DNA from: JADJVL01 sp039812765 | GTDB lineage: Bacteria > Acidobacteriota > Holophagae > Holophagales > Holophagaceae | Reading direction: 5' to 3' | Assembly: GCA_039812765.1 (NCBI GenBank) | Contig: JBDIBF010000054.1 | Span: 1 to 21,232, forward strand | Length of the DNA: 21,232 nucleotides | Shown: one piece after another, positions 6,620-14,983 of the stretch | How positions within the stretch are numbered: position 1 is the first letter of the stretch | How the letters are laid out: the number at the start of each line of letters is the position of its first letter | Program-made: the position numbers and the translations under genes | The notes under the pieces: generated by a model | Databases searched by the model: none | What the model was told of the DNA's origin: nothing | The model's input: only the letters and a program-made list of their open reading frames with translations

Positions 6620-8382
6620 GCGGCGCGGGCGCCCCCTTCGAGGACAGCCGCCGCCTCACGGGCCCGAACCGCTTCTTCGGGACCTGCGGGGCCGTTCTCG
6701 AGACGGCCCTCCCCTGGGGGGCTCGGAAGGACGTCCTGGACCTCTGGCAGGCTTCGGTTCGCCGGGCCGCCACGGCCCTGGGCTGGCCTTCACCGGAGCC
6801 TGTTGCGCGGATCCACGCGACGGGGGCCGAGCTGGCCCTCGCCGCCCCCGTGGACCAGCTCTTCGCCGCCATGGAGGTGAACGAGTGGGCCTGGCAGGCG
6901 GCCCTGGACCGCGCCGGGGCGCCCTTCCCCAGACCCCACGCGCCGGGCCATCCGGCCGCCTGGGACGAGGCCTCCGCCTTCGCCACCTTGCGGGCCTTCG
7001 CCGCGGCGGAGGCCCGGCCCGCGCTGCGCCGGCTCCTGGACGAGGCCGGCCGCCGCGGCCTGCCCGCGCTCTCGGACGACCAGCTCCTGACCCTCGGCGC
7101 GGGACGGTGGGGCCGCTCCTGGCCCGTGGCGGCGCCGCCCGCGGTGGACGAGGTTCCCTGGGAGGCGCTGCGTGCGATTCCGACGGCCCTGGTGACGGGC
7201 TCCAACGGCAAGACCACCACGGTGCGCCTCCTGGCGGCCCTGGCCGCGGCCCAGGGCCTGGCGCCGGGTCACTGCTGCACCGACGGCGTGGTGGTGGCGG
7301 GCCGCCTGCTGGAGGCCGGGGACTACAGCGGTCCCGGCGGGGCCCGCACGGTGCTGCGGCACCCGGAGGTGGAGATGGCGGTGCTGGAGACGGCACGGGG
7401 CGGGATCCTGCGCCGCGGGCTCGCGGTGCAGCGGGCCGACGCCGCGGTGGTGACGAACATCAGCGCGGACCACTTCGGCGAGTACGGCATCCACGGCCTG
7501 GAGGACCTGGCCGACGCCAAGCTGGCGGTGGCGCGGGCCCTGGGCGCGAAAGGCCTGCTGGCGCTGAACGCGGAGGATCCGGTCCTGGCCGCCCGGGCCG
7601 AAGGCCTTCCGTGCGCGGTGGGGTGGTTCGCCCTCGACTACGGGCATCCGAGGCTGGCGGCGTCGCCCGCCGCCTGCGGCCTCCGCGGCGGCCGGCTCCT
7701 CCTGCGCTGGCGGGGCCGGGAGCACGATCTCGGCGACGTGCGCGGCATGCCCCTCAGCGCGGGGGGCGCCGCGACGTACAACATCGCCAACCTCGCGGCG
7801 GCCGCCATCGCCGCGGCGGCCCTGGGCCTCGACCCCGAAGGCTTCGCCGGGGTCCTGGGCCGCTTCGGGCGGGATCGCCGCGACAACCCGGGCCGCCTCG
7901 AGACCTGGCGCATCGGCGGGGTGACGGTGCTCATGGACTACGCCCACAACCCCGAAGGCCTGGCGGGCCTCCTGGGCGTGGCGCGGGCCTTCCTGGGCCA
8001 CGGCGACGTGCCCGGTCGTCTGGGCCTGCTGCTCAGCCAGGCGGGCAACCGCGAGGATGACGCGATCCGCGCGCTGGCGGCCACCGCGGCGGCCTTCCAC
8101 CCCGACCAGGTGATCCTCAAGGATCTCGCGGAGTACCTGCGGGGCCGCGAGCACGGCGAGGTGCCGGCGATCCTCGCCGAGGAGCTCTCCCGGCGGGGCC
8201 TCGGCGCGGACCGGATGCGCACGGTGGTGGAGGAGTCCGACGCCGTGGGCGGGCTGCTCGCCTGGGCCCGGCCCGGGGACGTGCTGGTGATGCCCATCCA
8301 CGGGCCCAAGGCCCGGGCCGCGGTGGCGGAGATGCTGGACGGGCTGGCCTCGATGGGGTGGGTTCCGGGGGCGCAACCCTAG
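6616..8382 (+). CDS. CphA-like Mur ligase lacking the ATP-grasp domain, CTG start
   Basis: The frame stays open from a TGA at 6610-6612 to the stop at 8382. The first ATG/GTG/TTG is GTG 6850, but the 78 codons before it encode family-like sequence (SRRLTGPNRFFGTCGAVLE, resembling the CphA start). I therefore place the start at CTG 6616, which overlaps the cphA TGA as CTGA and has GGGAG eight bases upstream (588 residues). The P-loop is Gly195-Ser-Asn-Gly-Lys-Thr-Thr. ETARGGILRRGL, NISADHFGEYGI and MDYAHNPEGL follow in the order seen in the CphA Mur-ligase half. Leu160-Gly-Ala-Gly-Arg-Trp matches Leu199-Gly-His-Gly-Lys-Tyr in CphA. In CphA about 300 residues (the ATP-grasp) separate this motif from the P-loop; here only 35 do. 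It should ligate an amino acid to a carboxylate (Arg or Lys to Asp side chains is plausible) but should not be able to extend the Asp backbone. It may act with CphA. The substrate is unknown. Confidence 0.85.
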   Translation: MSGAGAPFEDSRRLTGPNRFFGTCGAVLETALPWGARKDVLDLWQASVRRAATALGWPSPEPVARIHATGAELALAAPVDQLFAAMEVNEWAWQAALDRAGAPFPRPHAPGHPAAWDEASAFATLRAFAAAEARPALRRLLDEAGRRGLPALSDDQLLTLGAGRWGRSWPVAAPPAVDEVPWEALRAIPTALVTGSNGKTTTVRLLAALAAAQGLAPGHCCTDGVVVAGRLLEAGDYSGPGGARTVLRHPEVEMAVLETARGGILRRGLAVQRADAAVVTNISADHFGEYGIHGLEDLADAKLAVARALGAKGLLALNAEDPVLAARAEGLPCAVGWFALDYGHPRLAASPAACGLRGGRLLLRWRGREHDLGDVRGMPLSAGGAATYNIANLAAAAIAAAALGLDPEGFAGVLGRFGRDRRDNPGRLETWRIGGVTVLMDYAHNPEGLAGLLGVARAFLGHGDVPGRLGLLLSQAGNREDDAIRALAATAAAFHPDQVILKDLAEYLRGREHGEVPAILAEELSRRGLGADRMRTVVEESDAVGGLLAWARPGDVLVMPIHGPKARAAVAEMLDGLASMGWVPGAQP

Positions 8383-8545
8383 GGTTTCGGGACCGCCGGG
8401 CCGCCCACGCCGAAGCGCGCGCCGTCCGCGGGGCGGGCTTCCGCCCCATCCTGCGCGCAGCATCCGCACCTGGTACGTTCCTGACTGCTTTCCCCGGCCG
8501 CGTGGAACCCGCACGGCCCGGAGACAGGCCGGCGGAAAGGTACGC
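8383..8545. other. Convergent spacer between the Mur ligase and hspR
   Basis: Two converging genes end here. A GGGGCGG/CCGCCCC hairpin at 8430-8447 with a four-base loop is visible but has no T-run in either direction. I find no clear intrinsic terminator and no gene. Confidence 0.5.
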
Positions 8546-8941
8546 CTAGCTTTTCCTCACCAACCCCTGCGGCCCGACCTTCACGAGCCCCGTGGGGTGG
8601 GCGGCGGCCTCCTCGGGGTCCACGCCCGCGGCGCGAAGCCGGGTGCGGTAGCGCTCGAGGAGGGACTCCATCTCGCGCTGCATCTCGTGCATGCGGTCGC
8701 GCAGGTTCAGCACGACCTCCACGCCGGCGATGTTGACGCCCAGGTCGCGGGTAAGGTTGAGGATGAACTCCAGGCGCTCCAGGTCCTCGTCGCTGTAGAG
8801 GCGCGTCTTGCCTTCGGTGCGGCTGGGGCGCAGCAGGCCCTCGCGCTCGTACATGCGCAGGGTCTGGGGATGGATCTCGTAGCGGGCCGAGACCACGCCG
8901 ATCATGTAGAGCCCCGCCTTGGGATCCCGCCGCACGCTCAT
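8546..8941 (-). CDS. hspR: MerR-family heat-shock repressor, HspR type
   Basis: This 131-residue protein has a MerR winged-helix domain at the amino terminus (about 12-80). It carries the HspR-like signature HPQTLRMYEREGLL, then TRLYSDEDLERL and LTRDLGVNIAGVEVVLNLRDR. A helical dimerisation segment follows, with a short basic tail ending VRKS. HspR proteins bind inverted repeats (HAIR) upstream of chaperone operons and are assisted by DnaK. ATG 8941 is chosen over the in-frame GTG 8947 because GAGGGGG sits seven bases upstream and the ATG overlaps the dnaJ stop (ATGA). Cotranscription with dnaJ and a HAIR-like site at 10017-10037 support autoregulation. It could instead be another MerR chaperone regulator, but HspR is the best fit. 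Confidence 0.85.
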   Translation of the reverse strand: MSVRRDPKAGLYMIGVVSARYEIHPQTLRMYEREGLLRPSRTEGKTRLYSDEDLERLEFILNLTRDLGVNIAGVEVVLNLRDRMHEMQREMESLLERYRTRLRAAGVDPEEAAAHPTGLVKVGPQGLVRKS

Positions 8942-9999
8942 CGCCACGCCCCCTCACGGATGTTGCGGTCGTTCAGCTCCCCCAGCTCCCGGAGCAGCTC
9001 CTTGCTCCGCTCGTCCTGGACCTGGGGGGTCACCACCTTCACCTCGGCGAACAGGTCGCCCCGGTGCTCCGACTTCGGCAGCGGCATGCCCTTCTCCTTC
9101 AGCCGGAGCTTGGCGCCGGTCTGGGTGCCCGGCGGCACCTTGATGGTGGAGGCGCCCTCCGGCGTGGGCACCTCGACCTTCGCGCCGAGGGCGGCCTCGG
9201 TGAAGCTCACGGGCAGGGTGAGGTAGAGGTTCGCACCCCGGCGTTCGAAGCGCGGATCGCGGTCCACCTCGATCTGCAGGTAGAGGTCGCCGGGCCCGCC
9301 GCCCCGCCGTCCCGCCTCCCCCTTGCCAGGGAGGCGCAGCTTCTGGCCTTCCTCGATGCCCGGCGGGATGTTGACGGTGATGGAATCCTGCTTCGGATTG
9401 CGGCCGCGGCCCTGGCAGGTGGCGCAGGCCGGGCCCTTCTTGCCGCTGCCGCCACAGGCCTCGCAGAGCTCCTTCTGCTTGAAGAAGCCCGAGCCCCGCT
9501 CGATGGCGCCCTTTCCGTGACACACCCGGCAGGAGGCCTTCTCGCCCGGGCCCTCGCCGCTGCCGTGGCAGGTGAGGCAGGTCTCGGTGCGGTGCACCGA
9601 GAAGGAGAGTCGCGTCCCCCTGAACGCGTCCTGGAAGGAGATGCGCACCAGGCGCTGGAGGTCCTCGCCCCGCTCGGGCCCGCGGCGGCGGGGTCCGCCC
9701 CCGCCGCCCATGAACGTGCCGAAGATGTCTCCGAGGTCGAAACCCTGGAAACCCTCGGGCATGGGCGCCTGCTGGGGGCCCGCCGGGTCGCCGTACTGGT
9801 CGTAATTGCGCCGCTTCTCGGGGTCCGAGAGCACCTCATTGGCGACGGAGATCTCCTTGAACCGCGATTCCGCGGCCGCGTCCCCCTGGTTGAGGTCCGG
9901 GTGGAACCTGCGGGCGAGCTTCTTGTAGGCCTTCTTGATGTCCTCGGCGGAGGCGCTGCGGGGAACCCCCAGGATCTTGTAGTAGTCGGGGTGGGCCAT
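8938..9999 (-). CDS. dnaJ: Chaperone DnaJ (Hsp40)
   Basis: This 353-residue cochaperone stimulates DnaK ATPase and delivers substrates. The J-domain (1-70) carries His33-Pro34-Asp35. A Gly/Phe region (about 80-105) follows. The zinc-binding domain has four CxxCxGxG repeats with cysteines at 141/144, 157/160, 179/182 and 192/195. The carboxy-terminal substrate-binding domains include GDLYLQIEV and GAKVEVPTPEG. It is slightly shorter than E. coli DnaJ (376), mainly in the Gly/Phe linker. The first residues MAHPDYYKILGV fix the start. There is no strong Shine-Dalgarno; TAGAGT lies six bases before the ATG, suggesting a very short or absent leader. It overlaps hspR and so forms a dnaJ-hspR unit, separated from dnaK by the dnaK terminator. 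Confidence 0.96.
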   Translation of the reverse strand: MAHPDYYKILGVPRSASAEDIKKAYKKLARRFHPDLNQGDAAAESRFKEISVANEVLSDPEKRRNYDQYGDPAGPQQAPMPEGFQGFDLGDIFGTFMGGGGGPRRRGPERGEDLQRLVRISFQDAFRGTRLSFSVHRTETCLTCHGSGEGPGEKASCRVCHGKGAIERGSGFFKQKELCEACGGSGKKGPACATCQGRGRNPKQDSITVNIPPGIEEGQKLRLPGKGEAGRRGGGPGDLYLQIEVDRDPRFERRGANLYLTLPVSFTEAALGAKVEVPTPEGASTIKVPPGTQTGAKLRLKEKGMPLPKSEHRGDLFAEVKVVTPQVQDERSKELLRELGELNDRNIREGAWR

Positions 10000-10005
10000 G
10001 AGGGA

Positions 10006-10011
10006 ACTCTA
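10006..10011 (-). promoter_or_regulatory. Putative -10 box of dnaJ-hspR
   Basis: The minus strand reads TAGAGT six bases upstream of the dnaJ ATG. The HAIR-like inverted repeat starts six bases further upstream and would cover the -35 region. No clear -35 hexamer is seen. Confidence 0.35.
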
Positions 10012-10016
10012 GCAAA

Positions 10017-10037
10017 CTTGCGCGGGAAAGACTCAGA
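10017..10037. promoter_or_regulatory. HAIR-like HspR operator upstream of dnaJ-hspR
   Basis: The sequence CTTGCGC, then seven bases, then ACTCAGA matches the published HAIR consensus CTTGAGT-N7-ACTCAAG at 10 of 14 positions with the exact spacer. It lies over the expected -35 region of dnaJ-hspR. Its position next to an HspR-type gene makes it a plausible autoregulatory site. Confidence 0.5.
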
Positions 10038-10051
10038 TCGCGCCGGGACGG

Positions 10052-10080
10052 AAAAAAGGCCGGGCCCGGGGCCCGGCCTT
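10052..10080 (-). terminator. Intrinsic terminator of dnaK
   Basis: A perfect 10-bp GC-rich stem (10056-10065 with 10071-10080, five-base loop) lies 14 bases beyond the dnaK stop. On the minus strand it is followed by a run of six T. Confidence 0.9.
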
Positions 10081-10094
10081 GTCCGGGGCGCGCG

Positions 10095-11981
<1,887 letters not shown>

Positions 11982-12032
11982 GGGGTTCCTCCGGGAGCGG
12001 GTTGGGGGCCGGTGGGAACCGGCGCGATGTCC

Positions 12033-12061
12033 AGTCTAGGCAGGGAGATGAAGGGGTGCAA
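12033..12061 (-). promoter_or_regulatory. Putative sigma-70 promoter of dnaK
   Basis: The minus strand has TTGCAC at 12061-12056 and TAGACT at 12038-12033, separated by exactly 17 bases. An AT-rich tract (12062-12095), unusual in this GC-rich DNA, lies directly upstream as a possible UP element. The leader would be about 45 bases and end in the strong GGAGGAA site. Confidence 0.55.
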
Positions 12062-12130
12062 GAAAATCTTCCAAATATGACTAATATTTTTTGACTACGA
12101 GACCTCGAACACTCTTGGCAAGGCCTCATC

Positions 12131-12136
12131 TATCGT
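12131..12136 (+). promoter_or_regulatory. Putative -10 box of yacG, leaderless arrangement
   Basis: TATCGT lies six bases before the yacG ATG, the same spacing as at iadA and dnaJ. There is no Shine-Dalgarno in between. A TTGGCA at 12115 is only ten bases away, too close for a standard -35. Confidence 0.3.
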
Positions 12137-12142
12137 GGATGC

Positions 12143-12331
12143 ATGTCCTTGCGTCCCTGCCCCACCTGCCGCCAGCCCGTGGCCTGGGAGGGGAATACCC
12201 ACCGGCCCTTCTGCTCCGAGCGCTGCCGGCTCCGGGATCTGGGCGCCTGGAGCTCGGAGGCCTACCGGATCCCGGCTAAGCCCGAGGAGGAGCAGGGCGA
12301 ATCCTGGGGTGATGAGACCGGAGAGGCCTGA
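12143..12331 (+). CDS. yacG: YacG-family zinc-finger protein (DNA gyrase inhibitor family)
   Basis: This 62-residue protein has the four zinc ligands of the YacG/DUF329 family: Cys-Pro-Thr-Cys near residues 6-9, and CSERC further on in RPFCSERCRLRDLGAW. These are followed by the family SEAYRIP and an acidic tail. E. coli YacG binds and inhibits gyrase; that role here is inferred from the family. The short length is normal. ATG 12143 has no Shine-Dalgarno. The end of the gene may overlap an alternative start (ATG 12312) of the next gene. Confidence 0.88.
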   Translation: MSLRPCPTCRQPVAWEGNTHRPFCSERCRLRDLGAWSSEAYRIPAKPEEEQGESWGDETGEA

Positions 12332-12340
12332 GGAGGCTGG

Positions 12341-12346
12341 CACACT
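12341..12346 (+). promoter_or_regulatory. Putative -10 box of the exoD-like gene
   Basis: CACACT, followed by GGGC, sits seven bases before GTG 12354. This resembles the TACACTGG at iadA and rplS and again suggests a leaderless start. Confidence 0.25.
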
Positions 12347-12353
12347 GGGCCCC

Positions 12354-12953
12354 GTGACCGCCCGGAACCCCCTCTTCACGGCCCTGGACGAGCTGCTCGA
12401 CCAGGACGGGACGGTGAGCCTGGGGGAGCTGCTGGATGCCGCCGGGGAGCAGGTCTATGGGCTCGGCGTCCTGCTCCTCGCCCTCATCACCTTCATCCCG
12501 GGGGTCGCCAACTTCATCTCGGTGGGCACCATGATCCTCGGGGCCCAGATGGCGATGGGCCTCACCCATCCCTGGATCCCGCAGCGGGTGCAGCGCTTCG
12601 AGATGCGGCGTGGCCGGATCAAGGAGGCCTTCGCGAGCTTGGAGGAGCGCCTGGCCCCCCTCCGCCTGAAACGGGCGCCGAAGCGCCCCGTGAACGCCCG
12701 GTGGCTCGGAGCGCTGGTGGTCTGGACGGCCTTCCTGGCCTCCCTGCCGATCCTCCTCCCCTTCGCCAATGTCCTGCCGGCCGCGGCCCTGGTGCTGCTC
12801 GGCATGGCCCTCCTGGAGGAATGGCCGTTGCTCATGTGGATCGGGTTCGCCGGCTCCATCGGCACCACCCTCTACTTCGCCCTGGCCATCCGCGAGATCA
12901 TCCAATGGGGCGCCGGCCTCTTCCACTGGCTCCTGAGGTTCTTCGGCGCATGA
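12354..12953 (+). CDS. ExoD-family membrane protein
   Basis: This protein of 199 residues belongs to the ExoD family (PF06055), named after a Rhizobium gene affecting exopolysaccharide synthesis and alkali tolerance; the biochemical role is not established. It has a cytoplasmic start with LDELLDQDGTVSLGELLDAAGEQVYG, typical of the family. A first membrane pair (about 32-65) follows, then a basic loop (RFEMRRGRIKEAF...), and three more hydrophobic segments (about 112-190). The start is uncertain. GTG 12354 is preferred for family length and the -10-like box in front. ATG 12312 would add 14 residues and overlap yacG, giving 213 residues with translational coupling. The stop overlaps the trmD ATG (ATGA). 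Confidence 0.82.
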   Translation: MTARNPLFTALDELLDQDGTVSLGELLDAAGEQVYGLGVLLLALITFIPGVANFISVGTMILGAQMAMGLTHPWIPQRVQRFEMRRGRIKEAFASLEERLAPLRLKRAPKRPVNARWLGALVVWTAFLASLPILLPFANVLPAAALVLLGMALLEEWPLLMWIGFAGSIGTTLYFALAIREIIQWGAGLFHWLLRFFGA

Positions 12954-13735
12954 GATTCGACGCCCTCACCCTGATGCCCGAATACTTCGAGGCCGCCTGC
13001 CTCGGGGTGACCGGCCGGGCCTTCCGGGAACTCGGCCACGAGCTCCACTTGCACAGCTACCGACCCTTCTCGGGGAACGCCTTCGGCCACGTGGACGACA
13101 GCCCTTTCGGCGGCGGGCCGGGAATGGTGCTCCGTCCGGAGGTGCTGCGGGACAGCCTCGCGTCGGTGCCCCGGGTGGACGGAGCGAGGGTGATCCACTT
13201 CTCCCCCGCGGCTCCCCCGCTGGACCACGCCAAGGTCCTTGAATTCGCCGCGCTGCCCCAGCTCATCCTGGTCTGCACGCGCTTCGAGGGCCTGGACCAG
13301 CGCGCGGTGGACCTCTATGTGGACGAGGAGCTCCGGGTCGGGGAGGCCGTCCTGTCCGGGGGCGAACTGCCCGCCCTGGTCCTCATCGATGCGGTGGCCC
13401 GGTGGCTGCCCGGCGTGCTGGGCAACGAGGGCTCGGCCCTGGCCGACAGCTTCGCCACGGGCCTCCTGGACCATCCGCACTACACGCGCCCCGCCGTGTT
13501 CGAAGGCCTGGAGGTGCCCGGGATCCTGGCATCGGGCGACCACGAGGCCATCCGGCTCTGGCGGCTGCGGGAGGCCATGGCCCGGACCCGGCAGCGGCGC
13601 CCGGACCTGTGGGAGGCCTTCCGGCGCGAGCGCCTCGCGGGCCTGACCCGGGACGAGCAGTGGTGCGCCCACCAGGTGGAGCACCCGGAGCGGTGGGGGG
13701 AGCGGCGGCCCAAGGGCTGGAAGGGGATGGCCTGA
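12950..13735 (+). CDS. trmD: tRNA (guanine37-N1)-methyltransferase TrmD
   Basis: This 261-residue SPOUT-family enzyme uses S-adenosylmethionine to methylate G37 of tRNAs reading CNN codons, preventing frameshifting. Family signatures are MRFDALTLMPEYF at the start and DDSPFGGGPGMV. The knotted cofactor site reads CTRFEGLDQR, then VDEELRVGEAVLSGGELPALVLIDAVARWLPG. The substrate-loop motif is GLLDHPHYTRP. The usual CGRYEG reads CTRFEG here, a mild variation in the binding loop. The ATG overlaps the end of the exoD-like gene. The trmD-rplS neighbourhood is conserved in bacteria, but rpsP and rimM, normally just upstream, are absent here. Confidence 0.96.
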   Translation: MRFDALTLMPEYFEAACLGVTGRAFRELGHELHLHSYRPFSGNAFGHVDDSPFGGGPGMVLRPEVLRDSLASVPRVDGARVIHFSPAAPPLDHAKVLEFAALPQLILVCTRFEGLDQRAVDLYVDEELRVGEAVLSGGELPALVLIDAVARWLPGVLGNEGSALADSFATGLLDHPHYTRPAVFEGLEVPGILASGDHEAIRLWRLREAMARTRQRRPDLWEAFRRERLAGLTRDEQWCAHQVEHPERWGERRPKGWKGMA

Positions 13736-13741
13736 ATCCGC

Positions 13742-13771
13742 CCTTGGATTCCAAGGGAATTCCGCTACACT
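13742..13771 (+). promoter_or_regulatory. Putative promoter of rplS with palindrome over the -35
   Basis: TTGGAT (13744-13749) and TACACT (13766-13771) are 16 bases apart. The -35 lies within a near-perfect palindrome, CCTTGGATTCCAAGG (13742-13756). The resulting leader of rplS would be about 85 bases. Confidence 0.45.
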
Positions 13772-13861
13772 GGGCAGTCCCGATCCGGGAATCCATCGAG
13801 CCAAGTCCCCGCCCTGGACCCTTCCAGACCGTGTGCAGGACCGCTGGCCCCAGGAGCCATC

Positions 13862-14224
13862 ATGAGCCACATCATCGACAAGCTCGAAGCCAGCCTGCTT
13901 CGCTCCGACCTCCCCCGCATCACCCCCGGCGACACCGTGAAGGTGCACGTGAAGGTGAAGGAGGGCGAGAAGGAGCGCGTCCAGGTCTTCCAGGGCATCA
14001 TCATCGGCATCAAGGGCGGCGGCATGCGCACCTCCTTCACCGTCCGCAAGGTCAGCGAGGGCGTGGGCGTCGAGCGCATCTTCCCCCTGAACAGCCCCTC
14101 CATCGACAAGCTGGAGGTTGTGCGCCACGGCAAGGTCCGCCGCGCCAAGCTCTACTTCCTCCGCGAGAAGCTGGGCAAGGCCGGCCGCCTCAAGGAGCGC
14201 CGCGCCGCCGACACCGCCAAGTAA
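13862..14224 (+). CDS. rplS: 50S ribosomal protein L19
   Basis: This 120-residue protein is typical L19, which sits at the 30S-50S interface. Recognisable stretches are ITPGDTVKVHVKVKEGEKERVQVFQGIIIG, FTVRKVSEGVGVERIFPLNSPSIDKLEV and RRAKLYFLREKLGKAGRLKE. The start follows AGGAG with a seven-base spacer. It has its own promoter candidate downstream of trmD and an intrinsic terminator right after it, so it can be expressed independently of trmD. Confidence 0.98.
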   Translation: MSHIIDKLEASLLRSDLPRITPGDTVKVHVKVKEGEKERVQVFQGIIIGIKGGGMRTSFTVRKVSEGVGVERIFPLNSPSIDKLEVVRHGKVRRAKLYFLREKLGKAGRLKERRAADTAK

Positions 14225-14243
14225 GGCCGTTCATCCCGTCCGG

Positions 14244-14265
14244 AAGCGCCCTCCGGGGCGCTTTT
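14244..14265 (+). terminator. Intrinsic terminator of rplS
   Basis: An 8-bp stem (14244-14251 with 14256-14263, loop TCCG) runs into TTTT, about 20 bases after the rplS stop. Confidence 0.8.
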
Positions 14266-14286
14266 CCGCATATCCCAAAATTCGGG

Positions 14287-14315
14287 TTGAAGACCCCGCC
14301 CGGGGCTACCATAGT
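14287..14315 (+). promoter_or_regulatory. Putative promoter of the small outer-membrane protein gene
   Basis: TTGAAG (14287-14292) and CATAGT (14310-14315) are separated by 17 bases. The ATG follows 25 bases later behind an AGGAGA ribosome-binding site. Confidence 0.45.
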
Positions 14316-14340
14316 CCTTGTTCAGGTCCCAGGAGACGTC

Positions 14341-14931
14341 ATGTCCCTTCTGCGCAAGATGATCCCGCTCATCATGTTGGCCACCCCGCTGTGCGCCCAG
14401 GACGTCCGTTTCGGCGTGCAGGTCCACGCGAACCTCCCTTCGGCGGACCTCAAGGACGCCGCCGACAGCAAGGCCGGTGCGGGGGGCGGCTTCCACATGA
14501 CCTGGGATCTCGGAGGGGGGAGCGTCATCCGGCCCCGGGTGGACTACGTCGCCTACCCGGAGAACAAGAACTTCCCCGACTACTCCCTTTCCGCCACGGC
14601 CAATGGCAAATCCAAGCTGGACAACCTCTCTGCCGGCGCCGACTACCTCTACTTCTTCGAAGGCAAGGACACGGGCTTCTACGTCACCGGCGGGCTCTCC
14701 TGGAACCGGTGGAAGTTCGACTACGACTACACCTACAAGATCGGGAACGTCACGGTCAGTGGTTCCTCCTCGCAGACGGCCAACAAGGTGGGTGGCGCTG
14801 CCGGCGTGGGATACAACCTGAACCGCAACATCGGCTTCGAGGCCCGCTACACCGCCAGCAAGTTCAAGAACGCGGGCGGCGGGGACGTGAATGCCGCCGC
14901 GGTGCAGCTGAGCGCCAGTTACCGGTTCTAG
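14341..14931 (+). CDS. Small outer-membrane beta-barrel protein
   Basis: This 196-residue protein has a signal peptide (residues 1-19, MSLLRK then a hydrophobic core ending LCA) with cleavage expected before Gln20-Asp. The mature part has alternating amphipathic strands rich in Gly, Tyr, Phe and Asn, such as DYLYFFEGKDTGFYVTGGLSWN and GFEARYTASKFKN. It ends in Tyr-Arg-Phe, the carboxy-terminal aromatic signature recognised by the BAM complex. It resembles the OmpA/OmpW-like eight-stranded porin-like barrels, but no specific family or ligand can be named. It is a single-gene unit with its own promoter and terminator. Confidence 0.8.
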   Translation: MSLLRKMIPLIMLATPLCAQDVRFGVQVHANLPSADLKDAADSKAGAGGGFHMTWDLGGGSVIRPRVDYVAYPENKNFPDYSLSATANGKSKLDNLSAGADYLYFFEGKDTGFYVTGGLSWNRWKFDYDYTYKIGNVTVSGSSSQTANKVGGAAGVGYNLNRNIGFEARYTASKFKNAGGGDVNAAAVQLSASYRF

Positions 14932-14947
14932 CCCTTCGCCGGGCGCA

Positions 14948-14983
14948 GGGACGGGGCCCCGGGCGGGGCCCCGTCCCTTTTTT
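14948..14983 (+). terminator. Strong intrinsic terminator after the outer-membrane protein gene
   Basis: A perfect 13-bp GC-rich stem (14948-14960 with 14965-14977) is followed by six T. It lies right at the end of the converging ubiD gene. Confidence 0.92.

Noticed and set aside
8430..8447. Hairpin between the Mur ligase and hspR as terminator
   Set aside because: A 7-bp stem is present, but there is no T-run on either strand; it may be chance in GC-rich DNA.
11990..12142. CIRCE or HAIR operator in the dnaK upstream region
   Set aside because: No TTAGCACTC-N9-GAGTGCTAA is present, and the best HAIR-like match (CTTGCAC-N7-TCTCCCT, minus strand) fits only about half of the positions.
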